Origin: CAYYBZ01 sp964470285 [NCBI: uncultured Oligoflexia bacterium]
GTDB lineage: Bacteria; Bdellovibrionota_G; CAYYBZ01
Reading direction: 5' to 3'
Length of the DNA: 11,242 nt
NCBI GenBank assembly: GCA_964470285.1
Contig: CAYYBZ010000018.1
Span: 3,015-14,256, forward strand
Shown here: piece by piece, positions 1 through 6,013 of the stretch
Numbering within the stretch: the first letter of the stretch is position 1
How the letters are laid out: each line of letters begins with the position of its first letter
Program-made: the position numbers and the translations under genes
The notes under the pieces: model-generated
Databases searched by the model: none
The model's input: only the letters and a program-made list of their open reading frames with translations
What the model was told of the DNA's origin: nothing

Positions 1-55
1 CCTTTTTGGCGGGCTTTTTAGTATTTGGACGGCTGTATAGAGAATCACGATAGCG
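1..55. repeat. 55-bp direct repeat, copy 1
   Basis: This copy is identical base for base to 208-262 (offset 207). It starts inside a terminator hairpin, with CC, a T5 loop, GGCGGGC at 8-14 and T5 at 15-19. Because the window edge cuts the hairpin, the repeat probably extends further left. Identity ends at 55/262. Confidence 0.9.
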
Positions 56-202
56 GAGGTATCACAGCATTGAAAGTAGGAGACAGCGTAAGAACGTACC
101 GAAGCTTCCGCCGGTGAGAATCCAAGAGATCACAATTTCTGTGAAAAGATGAAACTGAAAGTTTTATCCTTTTCGCCCCGACTTTCGAGCCCCGGCACCC
201 AC
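56..202. other. Unassigned non-coding spacer between the repeats
   Basis: No open frame of useful length is present. GCGGAGG at 53-59 can pair with CTTCCGC at 105-111 (7 bp with one G-T), and TCACA/TGTGA at 130-144 forms a small hairpin. The stretch TTTCGAGCCCCGGCACCCA just before the terminator resembles the T-loop and 3' acceptor side of a tRNA, but no matching 5' half is present. It could be a decayed RNA gene or the 3' end of an unknown small RNA that stops at the terminator at 203-226. I cannot assign a family. Confidence 0.35.
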
Positions 203-226
203 GCCCGCCTTTTTGGCGGGCTTTTT
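203..226 (+). terminator. Intrinsic terminator
   Basis: A perfect 7-bp GC stem (GCCCGCC at 203-209, GGCGGGC at 215-221) has a T5 loop and is followed by T5 at 222-226. This is the classic rho-independent form on the + strand. An apparently identical terminator is cut by the window's left edge (1-19). Confidence 0.85.
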
Positions 227-262
227 AGTATTTGGACGGCTGTATAGAGAATCACGATAGCG
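208..262. repeat. 55-bp direct repeat, copy 2
   Basis: This is the second perfect copy of the element at 1-55. It includes the 3' part of the terminator at 203-226 followed by about 36 bp of shared flank. The flank read in one frame gives LYRESR followed by a stop, faintly like the start of a GIY-YIG nuclease, but that similarity is only a guess. Confidence 0.9.
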
Positions 263-266
263 TTAG

Positions 267-293
267 CGGGCTTTTTCTCATAAAGAGAGCCCG
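267..293. terminator. Possible second hairpin or terminator
   Basis: CGGGCT at 267-272 pairs with AGCCCG at 288-293, and the stem can be extended by weaker A-T and G-T pairs. No T-run follows on either strand, so this may be an RNA hairpin or a decayed terminator rather than a working one. It sits directly before the -35 of the marR promoter. Confidence 0.35.
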
Positions 294-297
294 TCTC

Positions 298-334
298 TTG
301 ACTTTAGGTTTTCTCTCTGTTAGGTATCCTAACA
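298..334 (+). promoter_or_regulatory. marR promoter with overlapping palindromic operator
   Basis: A -35-like TTGACT lies at 298-303. About 17 bp downstream, the region of a weak -10 (TAGGTA, preceded by TGT) is covered by a palindrome with arms TGTTAGG (318-324) and CCTAACA (328-334) around TAT. Perfect 7-bp arms over the -10 of a MarR-type gene are the usual layout of an autorepressor site. The hexamers are weak, so the exact promoter is uncertain; the palindrome itself is directly visible. Confidence 0.5.
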
Positions 335-355
335 GCACAGGGGTAAATGGTTTCA

Positions 356-961
356 ATGAGATCCGTTTTTGATCCGCAAAATCAGAAAAACAGTACAGAA
401 AGCAAGATTGTATTTGCTATTGACAGACTTGCGGAAGCTATGAAATCGCTGCTTTGGAGCAAATATAATAAATTCAAATTAAGCCCCATTCAAACCAGAT
501 TTCTTATTTTCCTCTACTACAGCTCAGCCAAAAGAAGAACAGTAAGTACTCTGGCCAAAGAGTTTAACCTTACCAAGGCTACTGTAAGTGATGCTGTCGC
601 CTCTTTGGTTAAAAAGCAGTTATTAAGCCGAAAAAAAGAGAAGGCCGATCAACGCATTGTTACCCTAACCCTTACAGCAAAAGGGACTAAAACGGCGAAA
701 AAGCTTTCAGGGTTCGGCACTGAATTAGCCGAAGCTCTTAAGGGCATATCAAGTGAAAAAAAAATTACTGTGTTTCAAACACTTATGGATATAATCGAAA
801 AGCTGCATAAAAACGGGATAATACCTGTAGCCAGAATGTGCACTACCTGTATAAAATTTGAAACCGGGCCAAGCAAGGGTGAATACTTCTGTACAAAAAG
901 AGGTAAAGTTATCTCAACACATGATCTGCTTCTTGACTGCGACAACTATGAGGATAAATGA
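356..961 (+). CDS. MarR-family winged-helix repressor with four-cysteine C-terminal tail
   Basis: This is a transcriptional regulator of the MarR family. The winged helix spans about residues 60-112 (TVSTLAKEFNLTKATVSDAV as recognition region, then the wing ADQRIVTLTLTAKG), flanked by dimerisation helices. After the usual end of the fold comes a tail with MCTTC, YFC and LDC. Its four cysteines (165, 168, 182 and 198, counted from an upstream ATG at 347) look like a metal or Fe-S ligand set or redox thiols. I prefer the ATG at 356 because AGGGG at 339-343 lies 12 nt before it and only 3 nt before the ATG at 347; either is possible. It is the first gene before ahpC and a ferritin-like gene on the same strand, so it probably represses them and itself. 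The ligand is unknown. Confidence 0.88.
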   Translation: MRSVFDPQNQKNSTESKIVFAIDRLAEAMKSLLWSKYNKFKLSPIQTRFLIFLYYSSAKRRTVSTLAKEFNLTKATVSDAVASLVKKQLLSRKKEKADQRIVTLTLTAKGTKTAKKLSGFGTELAEALKGISSEKKITVFQTLMDIIEKLHKNGIIPVARMCTTCIKFETGPSKGEYFCTKRGKVISTHDLLLDCDNYEDK

Positions 962-997
962 AATTATAATATTTAGCATATTGCATAAAATGAACAT

Positions 998-1018
998 ATT
1001 GTGATAAAAATTCACAAT
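998..1018. promoter_or_regulatory. Inverted repeat upstream of ahpC, probable operator
   Basis: Perfect 7-bp arms ATTGTGA (998-1004) and TCACAAT (1012-1018) flank an AT-only 7-bp spacer. An exact TATAAT lies upstream at 965-970 without a good -35, and a TTGCAT at 981-986 could pair with TAAAAA at 1005-1010 inside the palindrome. The arms resemble a CRP-type TGTGA/TCACA site, but the spacer is 7 rather than 6. They differ from the palindrome in front of marR, so two regulators may act here. Confidence 0.5.
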
Positions 1019-1050
1019 CCTTAATTATTAGATATATACGGGAGGAAGAA

Positions 1051-1659
1051 ATGATCAGAATCAATGATAATATAAATAATGTCGAAGCCGAAATATATGA
1101 AGGCGATCCTGTCAGATTAGGTTCATACGAAGTTGAAGCTTATCACGAAGATAAAATAAAGAAGATAAAGCTTTCCGATTATAAAGGGAAATGGACTGTC
1201 CTGCTTTTCTACCCTGCGGATTTTACCTTTATTTGCCCGACAGAGCTTGAGGAAGTGGCTGACAACTACGATAAATTCCGTGAACTGGGAGCTGAAGTCT
1301 TAAGCGTAAGCACTGATACAGCATTCGTTCACAAGGCATGGCATGATAATTCAAATGCCATTAAAAAGATTAAATATCCGATGCTGGCCGATCCTACAGG
1401 AATTTTATGCAGGTTCTTCGGAACTTATATAGAAAAGGAAGGTCTTTCATTGAGAGGTACCTTTATTATCGATCCGGAAGGTAATCTTAAATCCTATGAA
1501 ATGAACGATAATTCAATCGGAAGAAGTACCGAAGAACTTTTAAGAAAACTTGAAGCCGCAATTTTTGTAAGCAAAAGCTCCGGCGAAGTCTGTCCCGCAA
1601 GCTGGAAACCCGGCAAAAAAACATTAAAACCCGGACTGGATCTCGTTGGTCAGATTTAG
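1051..1659 (+). CDS. ahpC: Peroxiredoxin AhpC (typical 2-Cys, alkyl hydroperoxide reductase C)
   Basis: It reduces hydrogen peroxide and organic peroxides in the cytoplasm. At 202 aa it is close to full family length. The peroxidatic cysteine is C62 in YPADFTFICPTE, matching the PxxxTxxC active site (P55, T59, C62), and the conserved arginine is R135 in SLRGTF. The resolving cysteine is C181 in GEVCPASWKPG. An additional C120 (ILCRFFG) is present. GGAGG at 1041-1045 sits 5 nt before the ATG. No AhpF or other dedicated reductase is present in the window, so the electron donor must be encoded elsewhere. It follows the MarR gene by 89 bp and precedes the ferritin-like gene by 33 bp, probably in one transcript with the latter. 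Confidence 0.96.
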   Translation: MIRINDNINNVEAEIYEGDPVRLGSYEVEAYHEDKIKKIKLSDYKGKWTVLLFYPADFTFICPTELEEVADNYDKFRELGAEVLSVSTDTAFVHKAWHDNSNAIKKIKYPMLADPTGILCRFFGTYIEKEGLSLRGTFIIDPEGNLKSYEMNDNSIGRSTEELLRKLEAAIFVSKSSGEVCPASWKPGKKTLKPGLDLVGQI

Positions 1660-1692
1660 CATCTGAATGCTTTTAGCCGAAAGGAGAATAAA

Positions 1693-2187
1693 ATGAACAT
1701 ATTCGATTTTGCCATGCAAATGGAGAAAGACGGGGAGAATTATTACCGCGAACTTGCCGGTAAAAGTTCGAATAAGGGTGTTACAAGCATTTTAAACATG
1801 CTTGCCGATGAAGAAGTCAAACATTATGAGCTTATGAAAAAGATGAAAACGCATAACCCTTCTCTTGGTGAAACACCGATAATGAAGAATGTAAAAAACG
1901 TTTTTTCTGAAATGAAAAACAGCGGAGAAAAATTCGATTTCGAATCCTCACAAAAAGATCTTTATTTAAAAGCTCAGGAACTTGAGAAAAAATCAGAAGA
2001 TTTTTACAGGGAAAAAGCCGCCGAGGTAGGGGAAAAACCAAAAAAAGACGTTCTTCTAAAAATCGCAGAAGAAGAAAAGAAACATTATCACATCCTTGAG
2101 AACATAATAGAATTCATAACAAAGCCGGAAACTTACTTAGAAGATGCCGAGTTTTCAAACCTCGGTGATGACGAGAACATATTGTAA
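1693..2187 (+). CDS. Ferritin-like diiron protein (rubrerythrin family, no rubredoxin domain)
   Basis: This is a 164-aa four-helix diiron protein. Two matching halves each supply iron ligands. In the first half these are E11/E15 and EE-x2-H at 40-44 (ADEEVKHYELM). In the second half they are E98/E102 and EE-x2-H at 127-131 (AEEEKKHYHIL). There is no CxxC rubredoxin domain, so it is a short rubrerythrin-like protein. The tail YLEDAEFSNL is of a type I associate with such stand-alone ferritin-like proteins. Family members reduce peroxide or bind and oxidise iron. AAGGAG at 1681-1686 precedes the ATG. Position just after ahpC suggests joint peroxide and iron detoxification. Confidence 0.9.
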   Translation: MNIFDFAMQMEKDGENYYRELAGKSSNKGVTSILNMLADEEVKHYELMKKMKTHNPSLGETPIMKNVKNVFSEMKNSGEKFDFESSQKDLYLKAQELEKKSEDFYREKAAEVGEKPKKDVLLKIAEEEKKHYHILENIIEFITKPETYLEDAEFSNLGDDENIL

Positions 2188-2316
2188 TAACACATGTTTT
2201 TCATGAACACTGCTTAAGGACTGTTAAATTTTCTTTGTATCTGCGTCAAAACATGATAAAAAGGCAATGATTTTAGCGCTTTTAACATCTTAAACCTCTA
2301 ATAAGGTGGGTGGTTG

Positions 2317-3252
2317 ATGAATTTGTATAAACTAACTTTTGTCCTAGCAGTATTTATTTTGACTGCATCATTTATACAACAAAAGGGTTATTGCCAGGAA
2401 AGCGAACCCAACGTAATCGCACAGTCGTTTTATTCAAGCGAAGATGAGGATAATCAAAGCGCACTTGATGTAAGAAGATATCTGGAAACCATCGAGGCTT
2501 TAAAAAATGCCCCTTTAGAAGAAAGAATTAAAAGATGGGAGCAGTTTTTACAGGACTATCCCGATACCGCATTCAAAGACGATATAAAAAAAGAGATTGT
2601 CGATTCAAATTCAATTTTACGGGCCAAGCAGGAAGATGAAATATCAAAAGAGGTTGAAGAAAAACAAAGATACGATGCCTTCAAGGATGAAATTGCAGCT
2701 TTGCCTATAGATCAAAAAATCGAACGTTACGAGGATTTTATAAATGAAAACCGTGAATCCTCTGTTCATGATCAGGCTGTCTCTGATCTAAGCGCTCTTA
2801 AGGAATCCCAGGATGTTGCTAAACCCGTTACTCCCACCGGGGCAGGGACCTCAACGGGAATTAATCAACCGATTAAGGATGAAAATGCATTAACCTCAAA
2901 TCTTAAATATAAAGATCCCGAACATGCCCTATTTATGGCAGCGGTGCCGGGATTAATAGTTCCCGGCATGGGAAGCTTCTATGCCGGAGATAACGCTACC
3001 GGAGTCATACTTGTCGTTTTAAGAATAGCCGGACTTGGTATGATGGGTGCCGGAATTGCAAGAGAAAGTAATTCCTTGCTTATTACAGGCGGAATAGCGG
3101 CCGGGTTCAGCTGGGTAGTTGATATGGTTGCCGCTCCTATTATTGCAAAAGAACATAATAAAAAACTCGAGAAGGCAAATCCGTCAACGGTAATGCCCTT
3201 CTTAAGCATTCATGACAATAAACCGGTAGTAGGGCTTTCATACACATTTTAA
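2317..3252 (+). CDS. Exported protein with duplicated helical repeat and hydrophobic C-terminal domain
   Basis: This is a 311-aa protein of no recognised family. A signal peptide covers about residues 1-26 (hydrophobic FVLAVFILTASFI, then YCQ). Two related helical segments, about 60-94 and 124-158, follow; both have P-[LI]-[ED]-x-[RK]-I-x-R-[WY]-E-x-F and look like a TPR-like duplication. After a Pro/Thr/Gly linker (about 169-185), a hydrophobic region at 204-275 begins with PGLIVPGMGSFYAGD, a pattern seen in TM2/DUF5683-like membrane hairpins. The protein ends VVGLSYTF, a terminal-Phe strand like an outer-membrane beta signal. I chose the ATG at 2317 because AAGGTGG at 2303-2309 is 7 nt upstream; a TTG immediately before it is also in frame. 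It stands alone, convergent with cvpA. Function unknown; envelope location is likely. Confidence 0.75.
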   Translation: MNLYKLTFVLAVFILTASFIQQKGYCQESEPNVIAQSFYSSEDEDNQSALDVRRYLETIEALKNAPLEERIKRWEQFLQDYPDTAFKDDIKKEIVDSNSILRAKQEDEISKEVEEKQRYDAFKDEIAALPIDQKIERYEDFINENRESSVHDQAVSDLSALKESQDVAKPVTPTGAGTSTGINQPIKDENALTSNLKYKDPEHALFMAAVPGLIVPGMGSFYAGDNATGVILVVLRIAGLGMMGAGIARESNSLLITGGIAAGFSWVVDMVAAPIIAKEHNKKLEKANPSTVMPFLSIHDNKPVVGLSYTF

Positions 3253-3271
3253 ATAGATTATTAAAATAGAC

Positions 3272-4024
3272 TTAAGGACTTACCGATTCCATTGCTTTTT
3301 CAGGTTGTTTATAGTATTTCTCGCCGTCTATAAAATCCATAAAGTCTTTGTCTTCTAGCAACTTGAAATAACCTTTTTTCTTAAGTCCCTCTACGTTTCC
3401 CTCTTTGATAAATTTCATAACCTCAGAATCTGCAAACGGGTTTTCAATGTTCTTTGTTTTTAGATAGTCTTTGTATACCGCGCTGTTTGTTATTATCTTA
3501 AGCCTTTTTGAATTTTGAGCAACATCCTTAACTTTTCTTAAATTATCCATAACAAGCGGTTTTATTACCGGATTGTATTTATTACAGAGCCTATAAACCG
3601 TAGATCTGTAAATTGCGGGCGATCTCTTTTTTAGAAATTTTGAAGGAATTAGGGTTACAAATACCATGACCAGAAATATGACAAGAACAGATTTTAAAAG
3701 ACCAAAGAAAAAGCCTCCCCAGTGATTAAAGCTTGAGAATTCCTTAACCTTGCTTGTAAACATAAATTCAAAAAATTTGCCTGAGAGCTTAACGATAAGG
3801 AATATTACAATTCCGATTGAAAATCTTGCAAACATATCGGAAATAATATTGGAAAACGGAAGAAGGTCGCGCATCGGGCCTTCCAGATAATGGGAATATT
3901 TTGCCGACATAAAATAGGCCAGAATTATCCCTAAAAAGCTGAAAAACTGATTTAAGAAGCCCTTGAAATATCCAATCACTGTAAAAATTGCCAGTATCGC
4001 CAGAATTATTACATCAAATACCAT
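3272..4024 (-). CDS. CvpA-family inner-membrane protein with extended C-terminal tail
   Basis: The N-terminal 125 residues fit the CvpA (colicin V production) family: four membrane segments (about 3-18, 24-41, 68-90, 103-125), D4, the GYFKGF motif after helix 1, and FNHWGGFFFGLLKS before helix 4. CvpA proteins have been linked to colicin V production, envelope homeostasis and bile tolerance; the molecular activity is unclear. At 250 aa it is longer than the usual 160-190. The extra 120 residues are charged and helical, and end in short units such as SEVMKFIKEGN and KDFMDFIDGEKYY that resemble degenerate helical repeats. A GAGG lies 8 nt before the ATG. Its 3' end faces the 2317-3252 gene with only 19 bp between them and no evident terminator. 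Confidence 0.87.
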   Translation of the reverse strand: MVFDVIILAILAIFTVIGYFKGFLNQFFSFLGIILAYFMSAKYSHYLEGPMRDLLPFSNIISDMFARFSIGIVIFLIVKLSGKFFEFMFTSKVKEFSSFNHWGGFFFGLLKSVLVIFLVMVFVTLIPSKFLKKRSPAIYRSTVYRLCNKYNPVIKPLVMDNLRKVKDVAQNSKRLKIITNSAVYKDYLKTKNIENPFADSEVMKFIKEGNVEGLKKKGYFKLLEDKDFMDFIDGEKYYKQPEKAMESVSP

Positions 4025-4165
4025 TAATATAGCCTCATTTTATACTGAATCAGAGTAGCATAATTCCATTTTCAATTAAAGCAATTCGATCAATACTGTA
4101 AAATCTTTACAAATTGAAAGTCTCAAAATAGATTGTTAATTAAACATATCAATCGGAGTAATCGA

Positions 4166-5593
4166 ATGGATGAAATATATAAACTTTTAATCGGGTCGCA
4201 GTGGCGTGAGACAGAGCTAAAGGATAAAATAAAAAACCCTTATGACGGCAAAATAATAGGACAGATGTGTATAGCGGACAAAAATGACATGGAAGATGCA
4301 ATATCGTTTGCTGTTAACGCATATAAAATAACAAGAGATTTATCAAGGGCTGCCAGATCATCACTTCTTTTAAAAATAGCAATGATAATAAACAATGAAA
4401 AAGATGATCTTGGCAGAACAATAGCGCTTGAAGCCGGTAAACCGATCAGTCAGGCTTTAAAAGAAGTGGACCGTGCAGTCAGTACATTTACAATAGCATC
4501 TGAAGAGGCCAAAAGGCTTTGCGGAGAACTCATTCCTGTCGATATTGAAACTCCGCTTTCCGGATATTCGGCCTGTACGGCCAGGTTTCCAATAGGTCCG
4601 ATTGCCGCCATTTCTCCATTTAACTTTCCCTTAAATCTTGTAGCACACAAAGTCGCGCCTGCCATTGCTTCGGGCAATACAATCGTTCACAAACCTGCTC
4701 ACAACACTCCAATTACAGCAGTAAAACTGGGTAGAATAATTGAAAAAGCCGGGGCTGTTCCGGGCACATATAATGTTGTTCAGTGTAAAAGACCCGTAAG
4801 TGAAATGCTTGCAACCGATGACAGATTAAAGATGCTCACCTTCACAGGGTCTGCGCCGGTCGGATGGCATTTAAAGAAACTCGCCTTTAAAAAGAAAGTC
4901 ACCCTGGAATTGGGTGGAAATGCAGGAGTTGTTGTCGGTAAGGATGCCGATTTGGAATGGGCTGCCTTAAGATGTTCTCATGGGGCTTTCAGCTATTCAG
5001 GTCAGATCTGTATTTCCGTGCAAAGAATTTTTGCAGAAGACAGAATTTTCGATAACTTTAAAGAGCTTTTATTAAGTGAAACTTCAAAACTAAAAACAGG
5101 GAACCCGTTGAATAAAGAAACTTTTGTGGGTCCGATAATTGACAATGAATCAGCAGAAAGAATAATGAATTGGATTGAAGAAGCCAGATCGAAAGGAGCT
5201 AAAGTTCTTTATGGAGGTGAAAGAAAGGACACTATAATAAATCCAACAATCTTAACAAACGTTGATACTGATAATAAACTCAGCTGCGAAGAGGCTTTCG
5301 GTCCAGTTGTAATTTTGGAGAAATGCTCTAACTTTTTAGAAGGAGTAAGAAGAGTTAACGATTCAAAGTTCGGCCTTCAAGCCGGTATTTTTACACACGA
5401 TATTAGAGAGATAGAATCTTCCTTCAGAATAATCGATGTCGGCGGACTTATCGTAAACGATTTCCCGACCTTTAGAGTGGACAATTATCCATACGGAGGT
5501 ATAAAAGAATCGGGCTTTGGCCGGGAGGGTGTTAAATACACAATTGAAGAGATGACCGAGCTTAAAACAATTGTGTTAAACTTTAACAGGTAA
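4166..5593 (+). CDS. NAD(P)-dependent aldehyde dehydrogenase, lactaldehyde/semialdehyde type
   Basis: It oxidises an aldehyde to the acid with NAD(P)+. At 475 aa it is full length. All key elements are present: SPFNFPL with N153, HKP with K176, the nucleotide-binding FTGSAPVG at 226-233, general base E248 in LELGG, catalytic C282 in SGQICIS, and the EEAFGP cofactor motif at 375-380. The C-terminus has the usual SGFGREGVKY block. From memory it is closest to the archaeal lactaldehyde dehydrogenase, non-phosphorylating GAPDH and succinate-semialdehyde dehydrogenase clade; the substrate cannot be read off. I chose the ATG at 4166, which has GGAG at 4155-4158; an upstream TTG at 4133 in frame has no such site. 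It lies tail to tail with the PocR-type sigma-54 activator, whose relatives respond to diols and aldehyde precursors, so joint function is plausible but unproven. Confidence 0.93.
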   Translation: MDEIYKLLIGSQWRETELKDKIKNPYDGKIIGQMCIADKNDMEDAISFAVNAYKITRDLSRAARSSLLLKIAMIINNEKDDLGRTIALEAGKPISQALKEVDRAVSTFTIASEEAKRLCGELIPVDIETPLSGYSACTARFPIGPIAAISPFNFPLNLVAHKVAPAIASGNTIVHKPAHNTPITAVKLGRIIEKAGAVPGTYNVVQCKRPVSEMLATDDRLKMLTFTGSAPVGWHLKKLAFKKKVTLELGGNAGVVVGKDADLEWAALRCSHGAFSYSGQICISVQRIFAEDRIFDNFKELLLSETSKLKTGNPLNKETFVGPIIDNESAERIMNWIEEARSKGAKVLYGGERKDTIINPTILTNVDTDNKLSCEEAFGPVVILEKCSNFLEGVRRVNDSKFGLQAGIFTHDIREIESSFRIIDVGGLIVNDFPTFRVDNYPYGGIKESGFGREGVKYTIEEMTELKTIVLNFNR

Positions 5594-5816
5594 ATTAACC
5601 GGAGGTTGTCCTGCCGAAGGCAGCGGTGATATTTGTGCCGGAGGAAGCCGCGTAAGACTGGGAACACCAAATTCAAACTGTTGTAACGACGGAATGAGCC
5701 CCGTTGAATGTTGCAATTGGGGTTCGGATCCCCTTTTCGGAGGTCCGCAACCTAACTGTAATCTTGGAAGCGGCGGTATAGCCGGTATGCGTACGTCCGG
5801 CAGCGGGGGACTTTAA
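5580..5816 (+). pseudogene. GC-rich, Gly/Cys-rich open frame without a start; gene remnant, small peptide gene or RNA element
   Basis: A frame is open from after a TAA at 5577-5579 to a TAA at 5814-5816. From 5601 it encodes 71 residues with 18 Gly and 7 Cys, including CCN twice (NCCND, ECCNW) and SGSGGL at the end. The only ATG is internal (5694, 40 codons) with a poor ribosome site; GGAGG at 5601-5605 and GGAGGA at 5640-5645 have no ATG, GTG or TTG at proper spacing in this frame. Base composition is about 56% GC against under 40% around it, starting a few bases after the aldehyde dehydrogenase stop. The other two + frames have early stops. The composition suggests a secreted, disulfide-rich protein of which only the C-terminus survives. 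The stretch also folds well (stem 5725-5747), so a structured RNA is an alternative. Confidence 0.35.
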
Positions 5817-6013
5817 TCAACAAATATTTTTCATGTTTTTCACTAAAATAATCAGAGTTGGAAAGCTTAAATTACGACTTTATATTGAAAACTACTATCA
5901 AAATAAAGCCTTTGACAAGGAAAACACATACGATATTAAAATTTTAAGATTACCCGAAGAGAATGACAAAAAAATATTATTAATTAATAAATTTTTAAGA
6001 TTTTATTTTGTGC
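5817..6013. other. AT-rich intergenic tail, no supported gene
   Basis: This 197-bp stretch is very AT-rich and separates the GC-rich island from the end of the sigma-54 activator. A 63-codon frame on the + strand (5833-6024) has no ribosome site and runs into the neighbouring gene, so I do not call it. T-rich runs here could help termination from the left or the right, but no clear hairpin is present. Confidence 0.5.

Noticed and set aside
56-207. Complete tRNA or other known small RNA gene
   Set aside because: A T-loop-like 3' piece exists but no cloverleaf can be built, and no SRP, tmRNA, 6S or RNase P hallmark is present.
998-1018. Classical CRP binding site
   Set aside because: The half-sites match but the spacer is 7 rather than 6, so I report it only as an inverted repeat.
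5485-5676. 63-codon frame on the - strand across the aldehyde dehydrogenase end
   Set aside because: Mostly antisense to the well-supported dehydrogenase C-terminus, with no family features.
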